Origin: Pigmentiphaga litoralis
GTDB lineage: Bacteria > Pseudomonadota > Gammaproteobacteria > Burkholderiales > Burkholderiaceae_B
NCBI RefSeq assembly: GCF_014651835.1
Contig: NZ_BMXQ01000001.1
Location: forward strand, 2,702,120 to 2,766,119
Length of the DNA stretch: 64,000 nucleotides
Direction of reading: 5' to 3'
The first letter of the stretch is position 1. The number at the start of each line of letters is the position of its first letter. The position numbers and the translations under genes are program-made. The notes under the pieces are model-generated. The model was not told where the DNA came from. It did not search any database and worked only from the letters and a program-made list of their open reading frames with translations. This document shows positions 36,433 through 44,104 of the stretch, piece after piece.

Positions 36433-37419
36433 ATGTTGAAGAAGACCTTGCTGGCGCTGGCCTGCGCCGCCGTGCTGCCCGCTGCCATGCTCCCCGCCAC
36501 TTTGATGGCGGCCGATGCCTATCCTTCCAAGCCCATCCGTTTCATCGTGCCCTACCCGCCCGGCGGTCCGACCGACCTGATGGCCCGGTTGCTGCAGGTA
36601 TCGATGCAGAAGCAGCTGGGCGTGTCGGTGGTAGTTGAAAACAAGGCGGGCGCAGGTGGCAACATCGGCTCCGACCAGGTCGCCAAGTCCGAGCCCGATG
36701 GCCACACCCTGCTGCTGGCCGCCAGCGGTCCGATGGCTGTCAACCCGACTCTGTACAAGGCGCTGCCCTTCAATCCGATCAAGGACTTTGCACCGGTCGT
36801 GCAGATCTCGGCCTTCCCGATGGTGCTTGAGGTCAATCCCAATGTGGTCAAGGCCACGGACCTGAAGTCCTTCATTGCCGCGGCCAAGGCCAAGCCGGAA
36901 CTGTTCAGCTTCGCGTCCGCCGGCAGCGGCACGCCGCAACACCTGGCCGGTGAAATGTTTAATCGCGCCGCCGGCACCACCATGCAGCACATCCCCTACA
37001 AGGGTGCGGGTCCGGCGCTGAATGATCTGGTCGGCGGGCAAGTGCCGGTGATGCTGGACATCGTGGGCAGCTCGCTGCAATACATCAAGGCCGGGCGCCT
37101 GCGGCCAATCGCGGTCACGACGGCCCAGCGCAGCGCCGCCCTGCCGGACGTGCCCACGCTGGCGGAATCCGGCCTGCCTGGCTTCGACATGTCCGGATGG
37201 CACGGCATCGCAGTGGCCGCCGGCACGCCGAGGCCGATCGTTGACAGACTCAACCAGGTAGTCAATACCGCGTTCGCCGATCCCGAACTGCGCGCGCGTT
37301 GGGAGGCACTTGGCACGCCTGCGGTTGGCGGCACGCCGGAACAGTTTGAAAAGCTGATCAAGTCGGAAAACGTGCGGCTGGGCGCGGTGGTGAAGGCGTC
37401 AGGCGCAACGGCGGATTGA
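36433..37419 (+). CDS. Bug-family (TctC-like) periplasmic solute receptor
   Basis: Periplasmic binding protein of 328 residues for carboxylate-type solutes. The signal peptide is MLKKTLLALACAAVLPAAMLPATLMAA. The mature part opens with YPSKPIRFIVPYPPGGPTDLMARLL, then VVENKAGAGGNIGSDQVAKS, the Bug pattern. GAQ-type beta strands follow through TLAESGLPGFDMSGWHGIAV. AGGAGACACCC precedes ATG 36433. It lies 116 bases after the BKACE gene and lacks TctA/TctB membrane partners nearby, as is usual for Bug orphans. It may deliver the cluster's substrate. Confidence 0.9.
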   Translation: MLKKTLLALACAAVLPAAMLPATLMAADAYPSKPIRFIVPYPPGGPTDLMARLLQVSMQKQLGVSVVVENKAGAGGNIGSDQVAKSEPDGHTLLLAASGPMAVNPTLYKALPFNPIKDFAPVVQISAFPMVLEVNPNVVKATDLKSFIAAAKAKPELFSFASAGSGTPQHLAGEMFNRAAGTTMQHIPYKGAGPALNDLVGGQVPVMLDIVGSSLQYIKAGRLRPIAVTTAQRSAALPDVPTLAESGLPGFDMSGWHGIAVAAGTPRPIVDRLNQVVNTAFADPELRARWEALGTPAVGGTPEQFEKLIKSENVRLGAVVKASGATAD

Positions 37420-37510
37420 CGCGGCGGAGGCGGTGCTTCAGTGCGCCGCGTGCCAGCGACACTGACCTGCCGGCCCACGGCCCGCAACAAAGGCGCGGCC
37501 AAGCGCCCCT

Positions 37511-38725
37511 TCAGTGCGCCGCCTTGACCCGATGCAACACGGTCAGCAACGTCAGGCTGGCACCGAGCACTACGGCCATTGCACCGAACGCGCCCTGGAC
37601 ACCGAGGGCCTCCGACACGGCGCCCACCAACAGATAGCCGAAGGGCATGGTGCCGTTGTAGGCCATGCCATACATGCCCACCAGCGCGCCACGCACGGAA
37701 TCCGGGCAACGCCGCTGGATGGTGGCATTGGTGGACGTGGCGCTGAAGGTCAGGCTGAAACCCAGCGCAAAGAACGCAAATGCCGTCAGCGCTGCATGCC
37801 CCGCCAGCGCCAGCACGGCCAGCGCGACGCCCGCGATCCACGGCGCCACGCTCAGGTACCGCTGCGTCATCATCGACCCGATGGCCGATGACAGGATCAC
37901 GGCTGCGCTCAGGGACCCCACCCCGGCGGCCGCAAAGAACACGCCGGTGAAGGTCGCCGCGTCGTGGAACACACGGTCGGCGATCAGCGGCACCAGCGTC
38001 TGGTAGCTGCCCGCGAACAGGCCCATGCAGGCCAGGATCGACAGGTACTTGGCGGTAAAGGGGTCATCAAGGATGTAGGCAAACGCCGCGCGCAGGCCGC
38101 CGCGGCTGTCGCCCTTTTTGGTCATGCGCGGCTGGATCACCATGGACCGCACGCACCACGCCATCACGCACAAGGCCACCGCGTAGGTGGCGAAGGCGAC
38201 GGGTGGACCCAGGGTGGGATACAGCACGGCCGCGATCGTCGGCCCCACCATCCGGCCCACGTTGTAGACCATGGTGTTCATGGCCACCGCATTGGGCAGC
38301 AGCGCCGCGTCTTCCAGGCAGGACACCAGCAGCACCTGCCGCGCGGGCGACTCGATCGAGGTGAGCACACCGATCACGATCGCGTGCGCCAGGATCAGGG
38401 GCAAAGTCAGCACGCCAAATGCCGACAGCACCGCCAGACTGCACGCCACCGCGAGCGACGCGTACAACACAGCCAACGTGGTCCGCCGGGCGTTGTGCGA
38501 CGAAATACGCGCCCCCGCGATCGGGGCAATCACAAGCTGCGGACCGTACAGCAGGAAGTTCAGCAAGGCCAGCACCGCGCCCGACCCCGACAAGTGATAC
38601 ACCACCAGATTCAGCGTCACGTTCTGCGTCCAGCTGCCCAGGACCGACACCACCTGCCCGGTCAGATAACGCCGGAGCGTAGGCTCGGACAGGGCAGGAA
38701 AGATGCGTTGCAGCGAAAGCGACAT
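37511..38725 (-). CDS. MFS permease (DHA3/EntS-like)
   Basis: Inner-membrane permease of 404 residues with about 12 hydrophobic segments. The N-terminus LRRYLTGQVVSVLGSWTQNVTLNLVVYHLSGS resembles the DHA3/EntS branch, and PLVIAPIAGARISSHNARR is in the place of motif A. ESPARQVLLVSCLEDAALLPNAVAMN is also typical of this branch. ATG 38725 is preferred over TTG 38737; neither has a good ribosome binding site. It converges with the Bug gene. The substrate is unknown; entS-like members export siderophores, but no siderophore genes are here. Confidence 0.82.
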   Translation of the reverse strand: MSLSLQRIFPALSEPTLRRYLTGQVVSVLGSWTQNVTLNLVVYHLSGSGAVLALLNFLLYGPQLVIAPIAGARISSHNARRTTLAVLYASLAVACSLAVLSAFGVLTLPLILAHAIVIGVLTSIESPARQVLLVSCLEDAALLPNAVAMNTMVYNVGRMVGPTIAAVLYPTLGPPVAFATYAVALCVMAWCVRSMVIQPRMTKKGDSRGGLRAAFAYILDDPFTAKYLSILACMGLFAGSYQTLVPLIADRVFHDAATFTGVFFAAAGVGSLSAAVILSSAIGSMMTQRYLSVAPWIAGVALAVLALAGHAALTAFAFFALGFSLTFSATSTNATIQRRCPDSVRGALVGMYGMAYNGTMPFGYLLVGAVSEALGVQGAFGAMAVVLGASLTLLTVLHRVKAAH

Positions 38726-38988
38726 GATGGACGGCAAGGAAGGCGGCAGACCCCTACTCTACCCGATCACCCCTTCCCGCCCGCCCAGGCCCGCCGTACC
38801 GCACACGTCTGGATACACCCCTTTAAGCCAGCTACCACCCGCACCCAGGGCACGGTGGATCTGGCTTTGCCAGTCCGCCAGTGCCGCCCCTGGGGGAGGC
38901 GCAAAGCGCCTAGGGGGGGCTCAACGCGCCGGTCCGCCAGTGTCGCCCCTGGGGGAGGCGCGAAGCGCCATGGGGGGGCTTACCGCGC
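38726..38988. other. Intergenic rich in GC repeats
   Basis: It holds two full copies and one partial copy of the repeat family described at 38863-39057. No gene is supported. Confidence 0.6.
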
Positions 38989-39057
38989 CTAGGGGGGGCT
39001 CAACGCGCCGGTCCGCTGGTGTCGCCCCTGGGGAAGGCCCGAAGCGCCATGGGGGGA
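38863..39057. repeat. Interspersed GC-rich repeats, tandem cluster
   Basis: Copies lie at about 38863-38919, 38926-38978 and 39006-39057, with a shorter piece between the second and third. The core reads GTCGCCCCTGGGGGAGGCGC then GAAGCGCCATGGGGGG. Each carries a GGCGC-GAA-GCGCC hairpin between C-rich and G-rich flanks. A further copy is at 40522-40580. The third copy encodes the end of the adjacent MFS gene. Confidence 0.85.
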
Positions 39058-40257
39058 CTCCATCCTGGGGAACACATAGCGACCTAGGGACATCATCAAC
39101 GCGCACGCTGCCAGCAAGGCCACACACAGCGCTGACAATGCGGTCGCATAGCCACCCGTCTTGTCGAACGCCAGACCCATGATGTATGGCCCTGCGCCCG
39201 AGCCCAGCATGAAGGCTGCGAACAGATAACCATACAGCTCGCCAAAGCTCTTCAGCCCGAGATACCGCGACAGCAGAAAGGCGATCAGATCGACCTCGGC
39301 GCCGAGCCCCAACCCCACCAGCACCACCGACAACGCAGCGTATTGCGGCGGCAGGTTGGCGAGCAGCATGCCGATCCCGATCAACGGAATCGCAAAGAAG
39401 AAAGCCGCCACATACGGTGCAAAAATCCGGTCCAGCAGATAGCCTGCCAACAACCTTCCGCCGATCAAGGCGGCACCGGCAAACGCCATGGCCGTCGTCG
39501 CCACACCCGGTGCAATACCCCGATCCACCAGCAGCGGCACGACGTGCGCGATGGTGCCATTGGTTGCCAATGCGACTGCAAAAAAGGCCAGCGCCAGCTT
39601 CCAGAACACACCCGACCGCAAGGCTTCACGACCCGTGGCACCCGGCAAGGCCACGGCAGTCGTACCTGCCACCGGACGCATCTGGTCCGGCTCACGCACC
39701 GCCAGCGAGACCGCGGTCACCCCGATCACAAGCGTCAGCGCCGCCAGTCCAAGATAGGCGCCCTTCCACCCGAACGCCGTCAGCAAAGCCTGCGCATACT
39801 GCGGCACCAGCGCCGCGCCCAGTCCCACGCCCGCCATCGCCACCCCCAGCGCCAGCCCGCGCTTGTCATCGAACCAGGCCGAGATCGCCTTCGCATATGG
39901 CAGCGGCGTCTGCCCCGCCGCCGCAATGCCCATCAACGCATAGATGATCATGAACTTGGCGGGCGTATCGGCAAACAAGGCCAACGACGCGGTTGCCGCG
40001 GCGAACAACACAATGGACGGCAAGGTGACCGCCCGTATCCCGAACCGATCGATCAACCGGCCCGCGACCGGCACGAACAACGCCGTCATCGTCAACCCGA
40101 TCACCAAGGCCAACGACGTCGTCGACCGCTCCCACCCGAACGCCTTCGTCACCGGCAGCAGGAACACGCCAAAGGTGAATTGCATGATCGGCCCATTGCC
40201 GACAAACAGCCCGAACACGGACCCTACCACCACCCACCAGCGATTCCTGATCTTCAT
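38989..40257 (-). CDS. MFS permease, OFA/monocarboxylate-like, with repeat-encoded C-terminus
   Basis: Inner-membrane transporter of 422 residues, 12 predicted helices. WWVVVGSVFGLFVGNGPIMQFTFGVFLLP is TM1, with RLIDRFGIRAVTLPS as the loop 2-3 motif. KAISAWFDDKRGLALGVAMAGVGLGAALVPQ is typical of the oxalate/formate/monocarboxylate group. ATG 40257 follows GGAGAAGACA. The last 20 or so residues (from SPHGASGLPQ on) and the stop codon come from a GC-rich interspersed repeat, so the original end was probably shorter. It lies downstream of the resorcylate genes on the same strand and may be their uptake system. Confidence 0.85.
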   Translation of the reverse strand: MKIRNRWWVVVGSVFGLFVGNGPIMQFTFGVFLLPVTKAFGWERSTTSLALVIGLTMTALFVPVAGRLIDRFGIRAVTLPSIVLFAAATASLALFADTPAKFMIIYALMGIAAAGQTPLPYAKAISAWFDDKRGLALGVAMAGVGLGAALVPQYAQALLTAFGWKGAYLGLAALTLVIGVTAVSLAVREPDQMRPVAGTTAVALPGATGREALRSGVFWKLALAFFAVALATNGTIAHVVPLLVDRGIAPGVATTAMAFAGAALIGGRLLAGYLLDRIFAPYVAAFFFAIPLIGIGMLLANLPPQYAALSVVLVGLGLGAEVDLIAFLLSRYLGLKSFGELYGYLFAAFMLGSGAGPYIMGLAFDKTGGYATALSALCVALLAACALMMSLGRYVFPRMESPHGASGLPQGRHQRTGALSPP

Positions 40258-40580
40258 TGTCTTCTCCATCGGTGGCCATGCCACGGTTGTTGTCCTGAAC
40301 GGGCAGCCTCTACGTGCCACCTCGCACTTCCGATACGAAAAAGTCTCTGCAACCCCCAAACTCGGCCCACGCACGACGCGCGCAGAGGCACAACGGATCT
40401 GGCGATACCAGTCCACCATGACCTCCATCAAGGAAAGACGCCGACCCCTAGAGGGCCTTCACCTCTAGCCAAACGAGACAACGCACCGCACCCGCGCTGC
40501 CCCCACTGGGACACCGCAGATCCGGCTTTGCCGGTCCGCTGGTGTCGCCCCTGGGGGTGGCGCGCAGCGCCGCGGGGGGG
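40258..40580. other. Intergenic between the MFS and decarboxylase genes
   Basis: No gene is supported. It contains a 7-bp inverted repeat (CTAGAGG...CCTCTAG, 40448-40468) and a copy of the GC-rich repeat ending directly at the decarboxylase stop codon. Confidence 0.6.
40522..40580. repeat. Isolated copy of the GC-rich interspersed repeat
   Basis: It shares GGCTTTGCC, GTCGCCCCTGGGGG and the GGCGCGCAGCGCC-type hairpin with the cluster at 38863-39057. It abuts the stop codon of the decarboxylase gene and may serve as its 3' end. Confidence 0.8.
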
Positions 40581-41561
40581 CTACATATTGAGCTTGAACA
40601 GCTTCGCCGCATTGGTATGGCCGATTTTCTTTCTGTCGGCTTCGCTGATGCTTGCTGACGCAAACCAGTCGGATGCGTGGTCGATGTTCTCGAATGGCCA
40701 GTCGGTGGAGAACAGGATGCGGTCGGCGCCGATCTCCAGGATCGCGTCAATCAGGGTCTGTGTGCGGAAGTTGCCCGACGTCGTCAGGTAGAAGTTTTCG
40801 TTGAAGTAATCAACGATCTTGCGCTTGGCCGGATACTTCGGCGTTGTCTTGACCCACGCGTTGCGATGGTCGATGCGCCACATGCTGTAGGGCAGTCCCT
40901 CGCCCATGTGACCCAGGATGATGCGCAGATCCGGATAGGCATCGAACAGTCCCGAACCCATCAGGCGCAGCGCATGCACGGCGGTCTCTTGCCCGAACGC
41001 CCAGGTCGGTCCCATCAGCCACGGGTGACCGTCATAGATGGCGCAGTCTTTCGGCAAGGGGTTGCGCGGATGCAGATAGAAGGGCACGTCCAGCGACTGG
41101 ACCTTTTCCCAGAACGGCCAGTACTGCTTCAGGTCGTAATACACGGCGTGGTCGGGGTTCTCGACCTGCGAAAAACCATTGACCAGTGCGCCGACAAAAC
41201 CCAGGTCGCGCACGCACCGTTCCAGTTCATTCGCGGCCAGTTCCGGCGACTGCATCGGCAACGCGGCGAACCCGCGAAAGCGGGTGGGCTGGCGCACGAT
41301 CTGCTCGGCCAGGAAATCGTTGGCGCGTTGCGCGACTTCGGACGCCTGCTTCGTATCCGGAATGGCCTGCACTGCCGGCGCATTCAAGGACAGGATCATC
41401 GTCTCGATCTGGTATTCATCCATCAGGCGAAGGCGGCGGTCCTGGATGTCCAGCAGGCGCGAACGCAGTTCGGGCCAGTCCTTGTCCGGCACGAAACCGG
41501 CCGAATCCATCAGTGTCTCTTCCGTGGCGAAGTGTTCTTCGAGCGCAATTTTTCCGGTCAT
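40581..41561 (-). CDS. graF: Gamma-resorcylate (2,6-dihydroxybenzoate) decarboxylase
   Basis: Amidohydrolase-fold metal-dependent decarboxylase, 326 residues, turning gamma-resorcylate into resorcinol reversibly. The N-terminus MTGKIALEEHFA has the E-x-H metal motif at residues 8-10. HPRNPLP (near 164), IILGHMGEGLPY (near 218) and ILFSTDWPFEN (near 287) supply the remaining ligands and acid/base residues. MILSLNAPAVQAIPD and GALVNGFSQ are very close to the Rhizobium gamma-resorcylate decarboxylase as I remember it, closer than to 2,3-dihydroxybenzoate or salicylate decarboxylases. It is the third gene of an operon with a ring hydroxylase and a flavin reductase. Confidence 0.88.
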   Translation of the reverse strand: MTGKIALEEHFATEETLMDSAGFVPDKDWPELRSRLLDIQDRRLRLMDEYQIETMILSLNAPAVQAIPDTKQASEVAQRANDFLAEQIVRQPTRFRGFAALPMQSPELAANELERCVRDLGFVGALVNGFSQVENPDHAVYYDLKQYWPFWEKVQSLDVPFYLHPRNPLPKDCAIYDGHPWLMGPTWAFGQETAVHALRLMGSGLFDAYPDLRIILGHMGEGLPYSMWRIDHRNAWVKTTPKYPAKRKIVDYFNENFYLTTSGNFRTQTLIDAILEIGADRILFSTDWPFENIDHASDWFASASISEADRKKIGHTNAAKLFKLNM

Positions 41562-41601
41562 CTCGGATCCTTGTCGAATGGATAAAGCGGTGGGGTGGAG
41601 G

Positions 41602-42831
41602 TCAATACTGGCCGCGCGGCGTCAAGCCCAGGGCCATCTGCCCGTACATCGTGCCGACGGCGTCCCAGTTCATGCTGATGTGGCGGCTGACGGCATTGAC
41701 GTCGCGCCAGGCGCGTTGCACCGGGTTCGACAGATTCAGGCCCAGACCGCCGGTTGATGCATTCAAGGCTTCTGCCGCACGCAATGCCAGCGACACCGCA
41801 AACGACTGGCCGCGGCGGCTCACGATGCGGTCCTCGACCGTCACGGCGTGGCCCGCCAGCGTCTTGTCCGTCACGCGGCGCAGATCACGCAGCAGGATTT
41901 CCTGCGCGGCATCGGTGCTTGCCGCGGCATCGGCCACCCGCAACTGGATGGTCGGAAATTCCGCCATCTTCTGATGGGCACCGGCCACGGCGCCGCGCGT
42001 CACGCGCGCCCCGGTGGCTTCCAGATAGTCGTCCAGCGCGCCGGCCGCGGCGCCTACGGCCACCGACGCCAGGCAGGACGGAATCACGGTCAGCATCGGG
42101 ACCCGGAAGGCCAGGTCGTCGGCGTAGTGGCCGGCGCCCGGCGTGTTGCCCGACGTGGTCTGCGCAAAGGTCAGCACCCGATGGCCCGGTACGAACACGT
42201 CTTTCAATTCCAGGGTCTTGCTGCCCGTGCCGCCCAGGCCGACCACGTCCCACGTTTCCAGGATCGTGTAATCGGCAGCGGGCACCAGCAAGAAGGCGGG
42301 CTCCAGCCCTTCGCCCGACAGGGCCGGGATCATGGCCGCGCACAGGGCCCAGTCGGCGTTCTCGCAGCCGCTGCTGAAGCTCCAGTTGCCGCTCAGCCGA
42401 TAGCCGCCCGCATCGACGCCTGCCTTGGCGGCCGGCGCGTACGAGCCGCACAGCAAGGCGTCGGGGTTGTCGCCCCACACATCGCGCTGCGCCTCGACCG
42501 GAAAGCTGGCGGCCAGCCACTGATGCGCCGACAGCAAGCCAGCCACCCAGGCGGTCGATGCGCAGCTGCGGGCCAGTTGCAGGTTGGCCTCGACCAGCAC
42601 GTCGAAGTGTTCCTGGTAGCCGCCAAATTCACGCGGCTTCACGATGTCGAAATAGCCGATGTCACGCAGCGCCTGCATGTGCGAGTCGGGCACCTGGCCG
42701 TCACGTTCGGTCTGCCGCGCGGCGGCCTTGATCTGCGGGGACAGCGCTTCGATGCCGCGCAGCAAGGCGGCCTTGTCGAAGGCGGTGCGCGGCGGCGCGT
42801 CCAGGACGGCATGCTCCACGAAACTGTTCAT
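41602..42831 (-). CDS. graA: Flavin-dependent aromatic monooxygenase, oxygenase component
   Basis: A group D (acyl-CoA dehydrogenase-fold) hydroxylase of 409 residues that uses reduced flavin supplied by the neighbouring reductase. FGGYQEHFDVLVEANLQLARSCASTAWVAGLLSAHQW (short landmarks: FGGYQEH, STAWVAGL) is typical of the HsaA/resorcinol hydroxylase branch. GNWSFSSGCENADWALC and WDVVGLGGTGSKTLELKDVFVP follow. In this context it probably hydroxylates resorcinol to hydroxyquinol, as GraA does. AAGGAGTTGACC precedes ATG 42831. True acyl-CoA dehydrogenase activity is unlikely because the catalytic glutamate region is of the monooxygenase kind; that last point is inference. Confidence 0.84.
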   Translation of the reverse strand: MNSFVEHAVLDAPPRTAFDKAALLRGIEALSPQIKAAARQTERDGQVPDSHMQALRDIGYFDIVKPREFGGYQEHFDVLVEANLQLARSCASTAWVAGLLSAHQWLAASFPVEAQRDVWGDNPDALLCGSYAPAAKAGVDAGGYRLSGNWSFSSGCENADWALCAAMIPALSGEGLEPAFLLVPAADYTILETWDVVGLGGTGSKTLELKDVFVPGHRVLTFAQTTSGNTPGAGHYADDLAFRVPMLTVIPSCLASVAVGAAAGALDDYLEATGARVTRGAVAGAHQKMAEFPTIQLRVADAAASTDAAQEILLRDLRRVTDKTLAGHAVTVEDRIVSRRGQSFAVSLALRAAEALNASTGGLGLNLSNPVQRAWRDVNAVSRHISMNWDAVGTMYGQMALGLTPRGQY

Positions 42832-42909
42832 GGTCAACTCCTTGATCTTGTTTTCGGTATGCGCCCGTGGGTGGCCCAGGGCGAGAGGACGTGAGGGCGA
42901 GACGGCGGA

Positions 42910-43440
42910 TCATCGCGCCGCGACGGGCGTGGACCGGCAATAGGTCGCGTTGCGGTAGAGCAAGGGGGACGTGTTGTCGGCGAGCTGGACGTCGTGCACC
43001 GCGCCGATGAAGATGGTGTGGGTGCCGAAGGGGACGACCACCTGCTTGCTGCAGAAGATGCGCGCCTGGGCGCTTGTCAGGTACTTGATGCCGGTGTCGG
43101 TCTCGGACCAGTCGCCGGTCAGGAAACGATCCGCAGGGGGCACGCCGCCGCTGAAGGCGTTGGACAGATCGATGTGGTCTTCGGACAGCACGTTCACGCA
43201 GAAGCCGTCGGTGGACGACATGATGTCGTGCAGCAGGGTTTTCTGGTGAATGCAGACCAGCAAGGCGGCGGGGTCGAGCGATACGGATGAGACCGCGGTG
43301 GCCGTCATGCCATGGCCGCGTTCCCGGTCGCCAGCGGTCACGATGGTGACGGTGGATGCGATGCCGCGCATGGCCAGGCGAAAGTCGCGCTGGACGGATT
43401 CGTGATCGGCGACATCGTGCGTCAGTGCTTGGGCAGTCAT
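42910..43440 (-). CDS. graD: NAD(P)H:flavin reductase partner of the monooxygenase
   Basis: A short flavin reductase of the HpaC/HsaB type, 176 residues, giving reduced FMN/FAD to the oxygenase. The family landmarks are RLAMRGIASTVTIVTAG (about 21-37), GMTATAVSSVSLDPAALLVC (flavin-binding, about 43-62), FCVNVLSEDH and HTIFIGAVHDVQ. GGAGGAAGACAC precedes ATG 43440. It is the first gene of the reductase-oxygenase-decarboxylase operon, 78 bases from the oxygenase start, and is divergent from a MarR gene. Confidence 0.87.
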   Translation of the reverse strand: MTAQALTHDVADHESVQRDFRLAMRGIASTVTIVTAGDRERGHGMTATAVSSVSLDPAALLVCIHQKTLLHDIMSSTDGFCVNVLSEDHIDLSNAFSGGVPPADRFLTGDWSETDTGIKYLTSAQARIFCSKQVVVPFGTHTIFIGAVHDVQLADNTSPLLYRNATYCRSTPVAAR

Positions 43441-43504
43441 GTGTCTTCCTCCATCGGGTTTCTGTGAACCCGGGGCTCTGTGAACCGTTGGCAAAGTTTC
43501 ACAC

Positions 43505-43530
43505 ACAACTGTTGCGTCTGCAATTGTTGT
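43505..43530. promoter_or_regulatory. MarR-type operator between the reductase and MarR genes
   Basis: ACAACTGTTGC, a 4-base spacer and GCAATTGTTGT form an inverted repeat with two mismatches per arm. It lies in the divergent region 64 bases from each start codon or so, the normal place and form for a MarR dimer site controlling both directions. Confidence 0.65.
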
Positions 43531-43593
43531 ACAGTCGATTTCACTCCTTTTTTGCTCGGGGTTTTCCCACCCCGGGTCACCCCGAAGACACCC

Positions 43594-44079
43594 ATGTATC
43601 GACTGACCGACTCGTTCCCATACCTGCTCAACCGCGTGGGTGTGCGCATCGGTGAACTGTTCACCGAACGTCTCAAACCGTATGACCTGACCCTGCCGAT
43701 GTACCGGGTGCTGGCATCGTTATGGGAACGCAGCGACCAGCGGCTCAATGAACTGGGCAAGGCGACAGTCATGGAAGTGTCGACGCTGTCGCGGCTGATC
43801 GGGACGATGGAATCGCGTGGCTATGTGACGCGGCACCGCCTGGACGACAACGCGCGGGTCGTGGCGATCAACCTGACGGCGGCCGGACGCGCGCTGGCGG
43901 AAGAGCTGATTCCGCTGGCCATGCAGTTCGAGGAAGTGGCGATCCACAGCTTCGGCAAGGCTGAAGTGCTGCGCCTGAAGTCCGCCATGGAAGCGGTCTA
44001 TGAACACCTGAACGCGCTCGATCCGGAAGCGCTGCAGGTGCCGGCCAGCAAACGCGCCGGGCGGCGCGCCGCGCGTTAG
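43594..44079 (+). CDS. graR: MarR-family regulator of the resorcylate operon (putative)
   Basis: A winged-helix regulator of 161 residues. MYRLTDSFPYLLNRVGVRIGELF opens the dimerisation helix. LTLPMYRVLASLWERSDQRLNELGKATVMEVSTLSRLIGTMESRGYVTR (landmarks: ELGKATVMEVSTLSRL, the recognition helix) and the wing HRLDDNARVVAINLTAAGRAL follow. It faces the reductase gene across a palindromic operator, as GraR does in the Rhizobium gra system; by analogy it may be released by gamma-resorcylate. ATG 43594 matches the family start; the frame is open further upstream without homology. Confidence 0.87.
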   Translation: MYRLTDSFPYLLNRVGVRIGELFTERLKPYDLTLPMYRVLASLWERSDQRLNELGKATVMEVSTLSRLIGTMESRGYVTRHRLDDNARVVAINLTAAGRALAEELIPLAMQFEEVAIHSFGKAEVLRLKSAMEAVYEHLNALDPEALQVPASKRAGRRAAR

Positions 44080-44104
44080 GGATCCGGGCGCCGCGCGCTC
44101 GGGA

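Noticed and set aside
38863-39057. CRISPR-like array
   Set aside because: The repeats are of unequal spacing, GC-hairpin rich and also occur singly at 40522; there are no unique spacers of constant length and no cas genes.
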